Positions 35,067-44,170 of a stretch of DNA of 64,000 bases are shown here, one piece after another; position 1 is the stretch's first letter; each line of letters opens with the position of its first letter. Made by a program: the position numbers and the translations under genes. Below the pieces are notes generated by a model. The model searched no databases. It worked only from the letters and a program-made list of their open reading frames with translations, and had not been told where the DNA came from. Source of the stretch: Anaerolineales bacterium (GTDB taxonomy: Bacteria; Chloroflexota; Anaerolineae; Aggregatilineales; J027); assembly GCA_020634155.1 (NCBI GenBank), contig JACKCI010000001.1, positions 62,001-126,000 of the forward strand, in the 5' to 3' direction.

Positions 35067-35834
35067 TTGGAACTAAAAGGCGCAACTGCAATTGTAACAG
35101 GCGGGGCCTCTGGTTTAGGTGAGGCCTGCGTTAGACGCTTTGTCGCAAGCGGGGCCAATGTTGTAATTGCTGATTTGAATGAAGAGCGCGGGCAAGCTGT
35201 TGCTACCGAACTTGGTGCAGCCGTCCGTTTTGTGAAGACTGATGTCAGCAATGAAGACGACCCCGAAAAATGCCTGCAAACCGCACTCGAAGCCTTTGGC
35301 GGGGTGCATATCCTCGTCAACTGTGCTGGAATTGCCACCGCGCAACGGACGGTTGGGCGCGAAGGCCCCATGCCCCTCAACGATTTCACCAAAGTTATCA
35401 AGGTTAACTTGATTGGCAGCTTCAACATGATTCGGGTGATTGGGGCCAAGATGATGGAACAAGAACCCAACGCCAACGGTGAGCGCGGGGTGATTATCAA
35501 CACTGCCTCTGTCGCGGCCTATGATGGGCAAATCGGTCAGGTACCCTATTCTGCCTCTAAGGGTGGGATTGTCGGGATGACCTTGCCACTGGCCCGTGAG
35601 TTCTCCAAATTCGGGATTCGGGTGTGTACCATCGCTCCCGGCATTATGGACACTCCTATGATGCAAGGCTTACCCGAAGCGGCTCGTATCTCTTTAGGTC
35701 AACAAGTTCCATTCCCGCCACGCCTTGGTCGCCCAGAAGAATACGCGCATCTTGCCAACTTCATTATTGACAACGAACTGATTAATGGTGAGGTCATCCG
35801 TTTGGATGGCGCTATCCGCATGGCTCCCAAGTAA
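35067..35834 (+). CDS. 3-hydroxyacyl-CoA dehydrogenase, HSD10-type short-chain dehydrogenase
   Basis: Short-chain dehydrogenase of 255 residues with TGGASGLGEA (NAD binding), NCAG and the catalytic YSASK. The stretches VNLIGSFNMIRVIGAKM, GVIINTASVAAYDGQIGQV and FGIRVCTIAPGIMDTPMM mark the HSD17B10 (type II 3-hydroxyacyl-CoA dehydrogenase) subgroup, which oxidises short and 2-methyl-branched 3-hydroxyacyl-CoAs. The start is TTG with AAAGGAG upstream. It lies 5 bp before an AMACR-type gene, so a role in branched-chain acyl-CoA breakdown is likely. Confidence 0.88.
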   Translation: MELKGATAIVTGGASGLGEACVRRFVASGANVVIADLNEERGQAVATELGAAVRFVKTDVSNEDDPEKCLQTALEAFGGVHILVNCAGIATAQRTVGREGPMPLNDFTKVIKVNLIGSFNMIRVIGAKMMEQEPNANGERGVIINTASVAAYDGQIGQVPYSASKGGIVGMTLPLAREFSKFGIRVCTIAPGIMDTPMMQGLPEAARISLGQQVPFPPRLGRPEEYAHLANFIIDNELINGEVIRLDGAIRMAPK

Positions 35835-35839
35835 AAACG

Positions 35840-37012
35840 ATGACTGGCCCGCTGACGTCGCTTAAGATTCTAGATTTTACGACACTGCTACCGGGGCCAT
35901 TCGCAACGATGTTCTTAGCCGATTTAGGGGCAGATGTGCTTCGCATTGAAGCCCCTAATCGTCCAGACATTGTGCGAATGTCGCCACCCTATCTCGGAGA
36001 ATCCTCCATCTCAGCGGCTCATGCCATGCTTAATCGCTCTAAGCGCTCCATAACGCTTGACTTGAAAAATCCCCAAAGTACCGCCATTGTCCATAAACTG
36101 GTGCAAACCTATGATATTGTGCTGGAGGGGTTTCGTCCGGGGGTGATGGATCGACTAGGGGTTGGCTATAGCGCTTTAAAGGCCGTCAATCCTCGCCTGA
36201 TATATTGCGCGATTACAGGTTATGGACAAGATGGCCCATTGGCGAACCGAGCCGGACATGACATGAACTATCTGGCGCTGTCTGGACAAATGAGCTATTC
36301 AGGCTCCCAAGCGACAGGCCCCACGCCCCAAGGCACCCAAATAGCGGATATTGGTGGTGGCTCCTTTACGGCAATGGTGGGGATATTAGCAGCCGTTATC
36401 CATCGACACCATACGGACGAGGGGCAACTGGTAGATGTCGCCATGACCGATGGGGCTATGCTGTGGAATAGCGTCACAGGAGCCGAATATCTGGCGGGCG
36501 ATGAACTACCTACATACGGGAATCGCCAACTGAATGGGGGTAGCCACTACAATTACTATCGCACCAGTGATGGTCGCTACTTGTCGGTGAGTTCGCTAGA
36601 ACCGCAATTCTGGCGCGGCTTCTGTGATGCCATTGAACGCCCAACATGGGTTGACCGTTTATCAGAACCCATGCCACCCTTGATTGCCGATATTGGGGCG
36701 GTCATTGAAACGCGGACTCTAGCAGCGTGGGTGGAGATATTCCAGCGCTATGATGTCTGTGTGGAGCCTGTACTCAATTTAGATGAAGTTGTGACGCATC
36801 CCCACACCCAGTACCGCCAGATGATTGTCGAGGTGCCGGGAGAAGGCGGGCCAGTACGCCAGTTTGCCAATCCCCTGAAGTTCTCAGCAACAAAGGCACA
36901 TTATCCCTACTATGGGGTATCAGCAGGGCAGCATAACCATGAGGTACTCCGTGAATTAGGCTACAGTGAATCTGAAATAACGACCTTAGCCGAAACAGGG
37001 GTCTTTGGCTAA
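35840..37012 (+). CDS. CaiB/BaiF-family CoA transferase, alpha-methylacyl-CoA racemase-like
   Basis: A 390-residue family III CoA-transferase homologue. It starts with LKILDFTTLLPGPFATMFLA-DLGADVLRIE and contains LNRSKRSITLDLKN, and YGQDGPLANRAGHDMNYLAL with the catalytic Asp in GHD. The GHDMNYLALSG form is that of alpha-methylacyl-CoA racemases, which epimerise 2-methylacyl-CoAs. Paired with the HSD10-like gene, this points to degradation of branched fatty acids or isoleucine. A true CoA transferase cannot be excluded. Confidence 0.82.
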   Translation: MTGPLTSLKILDFTTLLPGPFATMFLADLGADVLRIEAPNRPDIVRMSPPYLGESSISAAHAMLNRSKRSITLDLKNPQSTAIVHKLVQTYDIVLEGFRPGVMDRLGVGYSALKAVNPRLIYCAITGYGQDGPLANRAGHDMNYLALSGQMSYSGSQATGPTPQGTQIADIGGGSFTAMVGILAAVIHRHHTDEGQLVDVAMTDGAMLWNSVTGAEYLAGDELPTYGNRQLNGGSHYNYYRTSDGRYLSVSSLEPQFWRGFCDAIERPTWVDRLSEPMPPLIADIGAVIETRTLAAWVEIFQRYDVCVEPVLNLDEVVTHPHTQYRQMIVEVPGEGGPVRQFANPLKFSATKAHYPYYGVSAGQHNHEVLRELGYSESEITTLAETGVFG

Positions 37013-37013
37013 T

Positions 37014-37934
37014 TTAGAGTGGTTCATCAGGTGAACGACCTGTCAGGCGTCGTGCTAATCGCCGCATCCGATTGACAAGGGATGGGCGATTTTCGTTTTT
37101 AAACTGGCGCACAGTTTGACTTAATAGAATGCCGCCCCCATATTGCGACTTCAGTTCGCGGTGATGTTGCATAATCCACGCAAAAAAGTCCGCAGGTGTG
37201 CGATTGGGGAAGAAAGCCAGTACCCCTTCAGCCTCGATTTTTTGGATGACGGTCTCATAAATCATGTCATACCAAATGGCGGAAGTTTCCTCAAAGCTGA
37301 TGCTGGTCTCGTCAATCTGTATCAGGGCTTGCTGATAATGTGCTAATTGACAGAGCAAGTCGGTGTAGCCACCGGGACAGGTGAACAAAATGGAATGATT
37401 CGGGCGCGAGACATCCAAGCGGGTTTGCTGAAGAAACTCCAACCGCTCAATCTCTAGCAGGAACGCCTCAATATCTGCCGAAGTTACCGAATCGGATAGC
37501 GGGGTTGTGTATTCCCACACATGGGCCTCGACATCCTTCAGCTTAAGTTGCCGAGCTACCGATACGCGATGATTCCCATCTTTGACAAAATACAGCTTGC
37601 CAACCTTGAATAGTTCAACAGGTGGCGCACCCCGCCCAATAGGGTTGATATAGAGGGCAGCGACAGCCTTCCAGCGTTCGCGCTCAATATTGCCCGTTGG
37701 CAAAAAGGCGCGGGTAAAATCTTGATAGCGCCCGACACTACCGATAATCTGCTGAATTGGTACCGATTGAACACCACGGTAGATAGCGTGTTTCAGCTTG
37801 AGGCGCTTGGAGACCTCTTCAAAGCTAATCAGTGCGCCAGAATCAGAACGCAAGGTATTGAACACCCGTGCCCAAAACGCTTTCCGACGGGCGCTATCCC
37901 ATTCCTTATCAGCTATGGCGCGATACATACTCAT
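37014..37934 (-). CDS. ParB/sulfiredoxin-fold protein
   Basis: A 306-residue protein with a ParB-like core: VPIQQIIGSVGRYQDF, then ELFKVGKLYFVKDGNHRVSV-ARQLKLKDVEAHVWEY. The GNHRVSVAR motif corresponds to the G-[ENH]-RR/HR box that binds nucleotide in ParB and Srx folds. The last 160 residues are not recognised. No DNA-binding helix-turn-helix of chromosomal ParB is evident and no parA is nearby, so a partition role is unlikely. It is the last gene of the nine-gene operon, 9 bp after the dehydrogenase. Confidence 0.6.
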   Translation of the reverse strand: MSMYRAIADKEWDSARRKAFWARVFNTLRSDSGALISFEEVSKRLKLKHAIYRGVQSVPIQQIIGSVGRYQDFTRAFLPTGNIERERWKAVAALYINPIGRGAPPVELFKVGKLYFVKDGNHRVSVARQLKLKDVEAHVWEYTTPLSDSVTSADIEAFLLEIERLEFLQQTRLDVSRPNHSILFTCPGGYTDLLCQLAHYQQALIQIDETSISFEETSAIWYDMIYETVIQKIEAEGVLAFFPNRTPADFFAWIMQHHRELKSQYGGGILLSQTVRQFKNENRPSLVNRMRRLARRLTGRSPDEPL

Positions 37935-37943
37935 GGCTTTATT

Positions 37944-38669
37944 TTACCTGATTGCTTCGCCTCCATCGACGTTCAATATGGCACCCGTTATGAAGTCGTT
38001 GGTAGCAAGGAACAAACAAGCTTGAGCAACATCGGTAGGGGTACCAGTACGCTTGAGGGGCAGAGATTGGGCGAGGTTATCCCATGCGCGATCAGGTTCA
38101 CCGTCAGGGATAAGTACAGGGCCGGGGATGATACAATTAACGCGGATATTGCGCTCACCCAAGCTGGCGGCACTGACCTTGGTTAACATCAGCAAGCCCG
38201 CCTTGGAGACACTATGGTGAGGGCGGCTCTTCCACGGACGTAGACCACCGTTATCGCCAATGTTGATAATACACCCGCCGTCTGGCATGAGGCGGGCAGC
38301 GTGCTGGGTGCAAAGAAAGGGGCCAGTGAGATTGACCCCTAGAACGGTCTGCCATTCTTCATAACTAATGTCGAGCAGGTGGTTTCTGTAGTAGTTGGCG
38401 GCACTGTTAACCATCACATCCAATCGTCCAAAGGTAGCGTGTATTTGCTCAAACATGACCGCCACCTCATCAGGATTAGCGAGGTTACCTTTGACAATCA
38501 GTGCTTCAACGCCTAGCGCCTTAGCATCAGCAGCAGTCTGCAAGGCGTCCTCATCGGATGCATGATGATGAATCACCACATTGGCCCCCGCTGCGGCAAA
38601 TGCCAAAGCGATGGCACGTCCTACACGCCGCGCTGACCCTGTTACACAAACCACCTGCCCTTGTATCAT
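37944..38669 (-). CDS. Short-chain dehydrogenase with altered catalytic Tyr
   Basis: A 241-residue SDR. The start at 38669 (MIQGQVVCVTG) overlaps the stop of the proline dehydrogenase gene (ATGA). The cofactor loop TGSARRVGRAIA resembles pteridine-reductase-like SDRs, NSAANYYRN replaces NAG and INIGDNGG precedes the active site. The catalytic YxxxK reads HSVSK (codon CAT), so the general acid Tyr is replaced by His. Activity may be lost or changed. Substrate unknown. Confidence 0.75.
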   Translation of the reverse strand: MIQGQVVCVTGSARRVGRAIALAFAAAGANVVIHHHASDEDALQTAADAKALGVEALIVKGNLANPDEVAVMFEQIHATFGRLDVMVNSAANYYRNHLLDISYEEWQTVLGVNLTGPFLCTQHAARLMPDGGCIINIGDNGGLRPWKSRPHHSVSKAGLLMLTKVSAASLGERNIRVNCIIPGPVLIPDGEPDRAWDNLAQSLPLKRTGTPTDVAQACLFLATNDFITGAILNVDGGEAIR

Positions 38670-39589
38670 TTGGTAAACAGATTCTTCATAATGAACCAGA
38701 TATTGGCGGGGCGCTCGGCTAGGCGGCGCATGAAATAGGGATACCACTCGGTGCCATAGGGTACATAGACCCGCATCCGATAGCCTTTCTCAACCAATTC
38801 CAGTTGGGTTTGGGTACGGATACCATAAAGCATCTGAAACTCAAACTCAGTGGGTTTAACGCCGTTGGCCTCGGCATAGTCGATGGTCTCTTGGATGATT
38901 TTGGGGTCGTGGGTCGCCACCTTGAGGTAGGCCCTGTGTTGACGATTTTCTTCGGAGAGATAGGCCTTGGTGAGCTTCATGTAATTAGCATCGACATCGG
39001 CCTTTTCAGGGAAGGCGACATCGGCGGGTTCTTTATAGGCCCCTTTGCAGAGACGAATAACACCCCCTTCTTGCGCCAATTGCTGCATATCGCCTTCGCT
39101 ACGATAGAGATAGGCTTGAATGACCGTCCCAATATTTTGATACTCTTGGTTAAGTTGACGGAAAATCTTGAGGGTGATTTCAGTGTAGGCCGAACTTTCC
39201 ATGTCGATGTTGACAGTGGTACCTATTTCACTGGCCTTGGCGAGAATCCGCCGCATGTTATCCACACACAGCGATTCATCAATATCGAGGCCGAGTTGAG
39301 TGAGCTTAACCGAGACATTGGCATCTAGCTTGTTGGCATAGATGGCGTCTAACAAAACTAAATAGTCTGCCGTAGCACTCAAAGCGGCTTCTTTGTTATG
39401 GACACTTTCACCGAGATGGTCAAGTGAGACCATCATGCCTTTAGTATTTAATTGACGGGCGGCGGCGACGGCTTCATCCAGAGTCTCACCCGCCACAAAG
39501 CGACGGGCAGCCCGCCGCGCAAGGAAGAAGTTGGTCACAAGACTGCGTGACCAACCCGCACCTGCAAGGTATAACAAAACTGATCGCAT
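38666..39589 (-). CDS. Proline dehydrogenase
   Basis: FAD enzyme that oxidises proline to pyrroline-5-carboxylate. The 307-residue monofunctional form has the (beta/alpha)8 barrel features DHLGESV, NVSVKLTQLGLDID, NIDMESSAYTEITL, GVIRLCKGAYKEP, LKVATHDPKII, EFQMLYGIR and RVYVPYGTEWYPYFMRRLAE-RPAN. The partner P5C dehydrogenase is not in the window. It is 9 bp after the Ca2+/H+ antiporter gene and coupled to the next SDR. Confidence 0.93.
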   Translation of the reverse strand: MRSVLLYLAGAGWSRSLVTNFFLARRAARRFVAGETLDEAVAAARQLNTKGMMVSLDHLGESVHNKEAALSATADYLVLLDAIYANKLDANVSVKLTQLGLDIDESLCVDNMRRILAKASEIGTTVNIDMESSAYTEITLKIFRQLNQEYQNIGTVIQAYLYRSEGDMQQLAQEGGVIRLCKGAYKEPADVAFPEKADVDANYMKLTKAYLSEENRQHRAYLKVATHDPKIIQETIDYAEANGVKPTEFEFQMLYGIRTQTQLELVEKGYRMRVYVPYGTEWYPYFMRRLAERPANIWFIMKNLFTK

Positions 39590-39598
39590 TGTTTATCC

Positions 39599-40720
39599 TC
39601 AACTTGGTAGCACAAAAAAGGCTAAACCGATTATGGCGTATAGCGCCAGTAATTGCGCCCCTTCCAGCCAATTCGACTCACCGTCACGCGCTACGGAAGC
39701 GGCAACAAAGGCCGTAACAGCTAAGGCGATTAACTCATAGGGGTTAAACACCAATAAAAGTTTGCTTTCCTCGCCAAACAATAGGCTAAGAAAAACGAGG
39801 ACTGGGGCAACAAAGAGTGCAATTTGCAGACTCGACCCCAGCGAAATACTCATGCTCAAATCCATACGGTTTTTGAGGGCAACTTGGATAGCCACGATAT
39901 GCTCGGCTACATTGCCAATGAGTGGTACCACAATAATACCAATGAAAAATTCAGAGAGGTTCAGTTCTTCCGTCACCCCCTCAACGGCACCGACTAGCGT
40001 CTCACTCATGACAACAATGCCAAGGGTTGCCAAAGTTAGGACAATTAAGGCTTGCCGCATCGTCCAATGAGCTTTGTGTACCTCGACTGGCTCACGCTTC
40101 AATACCGACTCATCTTTATTGGTGAAGGTGTAGTACAAGCTGAGACCATACAGAACAATAAGGATAAGCGCAATTCCCTCGCTAAAGAACAACTCGCGCT
40201 GTTCTAGGTTAACTCCAGCGGGGGCATGGTCAGTCAATAGAGGGTCTTGACCCAAGACAGCGCGGTCGAAGAATGAAGGCACAGCCAGAGCCATCAACAC
40301 CAAGATAATCATAGTGGCATTCAGCGATGCATGGCGTTTGTCAAAGGTTTGGGTACCATTTTTTAATCCACCTAGGAGGAGGCTAAAACCCATCACCAAT
40401 AGCAAGTTGCCAATAATCGACCCAACGAGGCTGGCCCGCACCAACTCAACCTTACCCGCTGAGAGCGCGAAAACCGTGATAATCAACTCAGCGGCATTAC
40501 CCAAAGTCGCATTCAGTAGCCCGCCCCATGTATCGCCAATGCGGGCCGCTAGTTCCTCTGTGGCTTCACCAATGAGGTGGGCCAGCGGGACAATTGCCAA
40601 TCCAGCCATGATAAACGTCGGCACATCGGATACATGAAAGAGCTGATGCCCAAAGAAAGCGATGGGTGCAAAAATCAATAAGTAACGAATATCAAGCAGG
40701 TTGAGGTTTGCGGTTTTCAT
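39599..40720 (-). CDS. Ca2+/H+ antiporter, CaCA family
   Basis: A 373-residue CAX-type exchanger with about eleven membrane segments. The two inverted alpha-repeats are visible: LLNATLGNAAELIITVFALS in the first half and PLIGNVAEHIVAIQVALKNR-MDLSMSISLGSSLQIALF in the second; both carry the GN-x-AE cation-binding motif. An acidic loop between halves is short. It lies between the second histidine kinase (7 bp) and proline dehydrogenase (9 bp). Confidence 0.9.
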   Translation of the reverse strand: MKTANLNLLDIRYLLIFAPIAFFGHQLFHVSDVPTFIMAGLAIVPLAHLIGEATEELAARIGDTWGGLLNATLGNAAELIITVFALSAGKVELVRASLVGSIIGNLLLVMGFSLLLGGLKNGTQTFDKRHASLNATMIILVLMALAVPSFFDRAVLGQDPLLTDHAPAGVNLEQRELFFSEGIALILIVLYGLSLYYTFTNKDESVLKREPVEVHKAHWTMRQALIVLTLATLGIVVMSETLVGAVEGVTEELNLSEFFIGIIVVPLIGNVAEHIVAIQVALKNRMDLSMSISLGSSLQIALFVAPVLVFLSLLFGEESKLLLVFNPYELIALAVTAFVAASVARDGESNWLEGAQLLALYAIIGLAFFVLPS

Positions 40721-40727
40721 GGTTATC

Positions 40728-41555
40728 TTAGCTCATTCCCGGTAGGAATATCCCAAATGTGCTGCCTGTCCCTTTTTCACTTTCATAAAACAGTCGCCCA
40801 CCTGCAAGACGCATGCACTCGAATACAATCGGAATACCGAGGCCATAGCCTTTGGTGCTGGTGACCAGTTCATCATCCCCGCGAAACCAAAGTTCACCCA
40901 GCCGTTCCACTTCTTCAGGGGTCATCCCAACGCCATTATCCTTGACAATAATCTCAAGACCGCCCTCAGCAGGTCTGGCCCGCACGATGATATGTCCGCC
41001 TTCAGGAGTATATTTAATGGCATTTTCGACCAATTTTACCAACGCTTGTTTAGCACGGTTGCCATCAAGATTTAAGATGGGGAGACCGTCGGGAATCTCA
41101 AAAACCAACTCGTGCTTTTGCTCGGCGGCCAATTCCTTGGTTTCCTTTTCAACAGCCAAGAGGATATTTTTTGCCATATCCATCTTATTCTCGGCCTTGA
41201 TACGTCCTGTCCGCATTTTGGTGAAGTCACTGAGGTCGCTGACTAATTTCTCCATGCTGATGACATTGCGGCGGATGGTCGCAATAAATTGCCCCTGCAT
41301 GTCATTGAGTTCACCCACCAAGCGCTTGTCCATCATATCAGCATAGCCGCGAATGCTGGTCATTGGCTTGCGGATTTCATGCACCATAACTGAAACAAAC
41401 TTGCCCAGTGTGAAATCACTTTCTTCGACAGGCTCCAACGCTTTGGTAAGCAATTGGACCAACTCAGCAGCCTTCTCATTGGCTGCGCCATCGGTCAATC
41501 CCTGTAGTTCTTGAGCCAGCGCGAGGGCTGCTTGCAAAGGTTCCGGCTGTGTCAT
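40728..41555 (-). CDS. Soluble sensor histidine kinase
   Basis: A 275-residue kinase with no membrane segment. The HisKA box is VMVHEIRKPMTSIRGYADMM (phospho-acceptor His near 58), followed by the HATPase domain: ALVKLVENAIKYTPEGG (N box), IVKDNGVGMT (G1) and GYGLGIPIVFE (G2). There is no receiver or clear sensor domain, so input must come through the N-terminal 45 residues or a partner. It lies close to the GAF kinase, separated only by the PIG-L gene. No response regulator is in the operon. Confidence 0.85.
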   Translation of the reverse strand: MTQPEPLQAALALAQELQGLTDGAANEKAAELVQLLTKALEPVEESDFTLGKFVSVMVHEIRKPMTSIRGYADMMDKRLVGELNDMQGQFIATIRRNVISMEKLVSDLSDFTKMRTGRIKAENKMDMAKNILLAVEKETKELAAEQKHELVFEIPDGLPILNLDGNRAKQALVKLVENAIKYTPEGGHIIVRARPAEGGLEIIVKDNGVGMTPEEVERLGELWFRGDDELVTSTKGYGLGIPIVFECMRLAGGRLFYESEKGTGSTFGIFLPGMS

Positions 41556-41558
41556 TCA

Positions 41559-42347
41559 TCATCTCCTTTCAATAAGCCACAATCGTTCCCCAAACTCTGT
41601 AGCATAGGCATGTACCCGTTGTTCCATCTCGTTCAGGCCATGCCAAAAGGTCGAAAGCTGGGAATGATAACAGGCAATAGCTGCAATTTTAGCGGATAAA
41701 GCAGTTTCCGATAGTTGGTGTGTTTGCAAAGTGGTCGATGGTTGGATTTGTTCGAGCGCAGTTTGAACGGCTCGACTCCCGAATAATCGTTCTTGATTAC
41801 CGGAATGGCTATGATAAACCTCATTCGTCGGCGCACTATAAGGATATTCCTCATACGCATAGACAGTGGCCCCTACGGGTAAACAAGCGAGTGCTTTGTC
41901 GCGTACCAGTCGATGGTCAACATGGTTACCAGCCCCTAGCGGGAGATAGAGTACCTGTACTCCTGATGGCAACGTGAATGGCGCAGCGTGTAGAGGGTCA
42001 GCAGGATGGATAGCGCCAAAAATGGCATCGTCGTTGGTATAGAGAGCATGTCCCGCTTCGTCTGTCCGATAAATACAATCTAACCAGTTCCCAAACCGAA
42101 TATCTTGCACACCGAGGGTATGCAATGCAGCACGGTCTTCGTCACGGCGTAGGTGGCTGGGATTGGTGCCTGCTTGCCAACGCTGGTGAATAGCCCCCAC
42201 CAAAGGGCTTTCAGGGAGGAGCATTGGCACATCTGCCGCCATGAGTGTCCAAACCACAACGGACTCACCACCTTGTACGAGGTCGTAGATTGTACCGCCA
42301 CAACTGAGGGCGGCATCATCGGGGTGGGGTGACAGAAACAGGTGCAT
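41559..42347 (-). CDS. PIG-L/LmbE-family deacetylase
   Basis: Zinc-dependent N-acetylsugar deacetylase fold, 262 residues. The metal motif is LSPHPDDAALSCGG near the N-terminus, with the third ligand in GAGNHVDHRLVRDKAL. Members deacetylate GlcNAc-linked intermediates of mycothiol, bacillithiol or lipid glycans; which one applies here is not visible. The start overlaps the end of the GAF kinase gene by 1 nt (TAATG). Confidence 0.85.
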   Translation of the reverse strand: MHLFLSPHPDDAALSCGGTIYDLVQGGESVVVWTLMAADVPMLLPESPLVGAIHQRWQAGTNPSHLRRDEDRAALHTLGVQDIRFGNWLDCIYRTDEAGHALYTNDDAIFGAIHPADPLHAAPFTLPSGVQVLYLPLGAGNHVDHRLVRDKALACLPVGATVYAYEEYPYSAPTNEVYHSHSGNQERLFGSRAVQTALEQIQPSTTLQTHQLSETALSAKIAAIACYHSQLSTFWHGLNEMEQRVHAYATEFGERLWLIERR

Positions 42348-44170
42348 TAGGCCACTGGCAACCGAAAACTAAAGGTGCTACCCTTACCAACTTCGCTGGC
42401 AATATCAAGGCTACCCCCCATCAACTCAATCAAATTACGGGTAATGACAAAGCCAAGCCCCGTTCCTGATTGTTGCGCGACATGCTCATTTTCAGCTACA
42501 CGGAAGAACTTGGTGCCGAGTTTGGCGACCTGTTCAGGTGTCATCCCAATGCCCGTATCTTGAATACTGAACTGTACGGCGTTCCCATCTGGTTGAATGC
42601 TGAAGGTAATCTTACCGCCATCGGGTGTGTACTTATAGGCGTTGCTCATCAGGTTGACCAAGACCTGCACCAACCGCGAGGGATCAGCCATAACTGGGGG
42701 CAGTTGAGGTGCGATATTCTGCTTAAACTCGTGGCCTCGATCTTGCATTTGGGCCATTACCCCATCAACAGCTTGGTTGGCGATATTAGCGACATCAATT
42801 GACTGAATATCAATCTTGAGTTGACCACTTTCGATACGGCTAATATCGCTCAAGTCATCAACCAATATCTTCATGCGCTCTACATTATTGACAATGACAT
42901 TGACAAACTCGTTTTGGCGGTCTTGAAGGGGGCCGACCATACCCAGCATTGACGCATAGCCGCGAATGCTGGTCATTGGTACCTTCAGTTCGTGGGCGAC
43001 AACACTCACAAACTCTGTCTTGGCGAGGTCAGCAGCCTTGACAGCCTGATAAAGCTGCCCATTTTTGAGGGCAATGGCGGCACGGTCAGCCATGCGTGAG
43101 ACCAATTCAAGGGCATTATCGTCAAATACCACATCCTCGGCGGCGAAGACCATCACCCCAATGACCGTATTTTCAAGGCGGATGGGCACACATAATGTCC
43201 CATCTTGCACAGCACGTCCAGCCTCAATCACTTCTGCAATTAATGGATGCTGTAAGGAGATTTGCATCGTATCCGCAAAGGGGCTACGTTCCCCATAGGT
43301 CGCTGTAATGTAAATAGCACCCTCGTTATAATCGATCAAGCCCATACTGGCAGCATGAGCATGTGCAAGACGTGAGGCCCATTCAAGGGTCAAGTGCATA
43401 GTGCGGTTGGCATCCAGTGACTCATTGAGTTGGCGGTCAATCCATTGGAGGATTTGCAACTCTTCTAAGCGGGCTTGGAGTTGAGCATCGGTCTGGGTAT
43501 AGAGACGGGCATTATCCAAGGCAACAGCGGCTTGGGTAGCAAAGGCATCAAGAGCATCAAGGTCTTCTTCTGAAAACAGCCCCGCCCGAATACGGTTATC
43601 AACATACACCACCCCAATAATCTGGCCTCTCGCCCGTAGTGGACTTGCCATAATACTCCGCATGGCGTGGGCGATAATACTGGCTTGTCCGGCATAGCGC
43701 GGGTCTTCTTGGGCATTGGTCGTTACTACAGGCGTACCAGTTTCGAAGACTTGGCGGGTAATGGTGCGGCTGAAGGCCATATCCTCTTTACCCAACGTTT
43801 CTTGATCGAAGTTGCGAGCGACCTTGACATTAAGCTTGCCATCGTCATCTAAGAGCATCAAGAAGCCACGCTCGGCACCCGTTAATTGAATAATTGCGTC
43901 CATCACTTGATCAAGCACGGTTTGCAAGTTTAGCGATGAGCCAATCACACGACTGACTTCGTATAGGGCAGCCACCCGTCGTTGACTTTTGACGTTCTTA
44001 TTTTCAGCATCAATATCTTCAAGCAAGGTCGCCAAGGCTTCCAGACGTTGGTCAAAATACTTAGCGTCAATGCGCCCCGTCTGAAGTTGGGTACGCAACA
44101 AGGTGATATTCTGCTTGGCGTTGGATAACGCAATTTCCAATTCGCGTCCTGTGCGTTTCGATTCACTCAT
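42347..44170 (-). CDS. Sensor histidine kinase with two GAF domains
   Basis: A 607-residue cytoplasmic kinase: N-terminal coiled coil (about 1-50), first GAF domain with ERGFLMLLDDDGKLNV and GQIIGVVYVDNRIRAG, second GAF domain with ENTVIGVMVFAAEDVV, HisKA (VVAHELKVPMTSIRGYASML) and HATPase (VQVLVNLMSNAYKYTPDGG, IQDTGIGMT, GTGLGFVITRN). I start at the ATG at 44170, which overlaps the nth stop (ATGA); the upstream ATG would lie well inside nth. Ligand unknown; no response regulator adjacent. Confidence 0.88.
   Translation of the reverse strand: MSESKRTGRELEIALSNAKQNITLLRTQLQTGRIDAKYFDQRLEALATLLEDIDAENKNVKSQRRVAALYEVSRVIGSSLNLQTVLDQVMDAIIQLTGAERGFLMLLDDDGKLNVKVARNFDQETLGKEDMAFSRTITRQVFETGTPVVTTNAQEDPRYAGQASIIAHAMRSIMASPLRARGQIIGVVYVDNRIRAGLFSEEDLDALDAFATQAAVALDNARLYTQTDAQLQARLEELQILQWIDRQLNESLDANRTMHLTLEWASRLAHAHAASMGLIDYNEGAIYITATYGERSPFADTMQISLQHPLIAEVIEAGRAVQDGTLCVPIRLENTVIGVMVFAAEDVVFDDNALELVSRMADRAAIALKNGQLYQAVKAADLAKTEFVSVVAHELKVPMTSIRGYASMLGMVGPLQDRQNEFVNVIVNNVERMKILVDDLSDISRIESGQLKIDIQSIDVANIANQAVDGVMAQMQDRGHEFKQNIAPQLPPVMADPSRLVQVLVNLMSNAYKYTPDGGKITFSIQPDGNAVQFSIQDTGIGMTPEQVAKLGTKFFRVAENEHVAQQSGTGLGFVITRNLIELMGGSLDIASEVGKGSTFSFRLPVA

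Noticed and set aside
37014..37934. Chromosome-partition ParB
   Set aside because: Only the nucleotide-binding ParB-fold core is visible; there is no parA, no HTH domain and no parS-like site.
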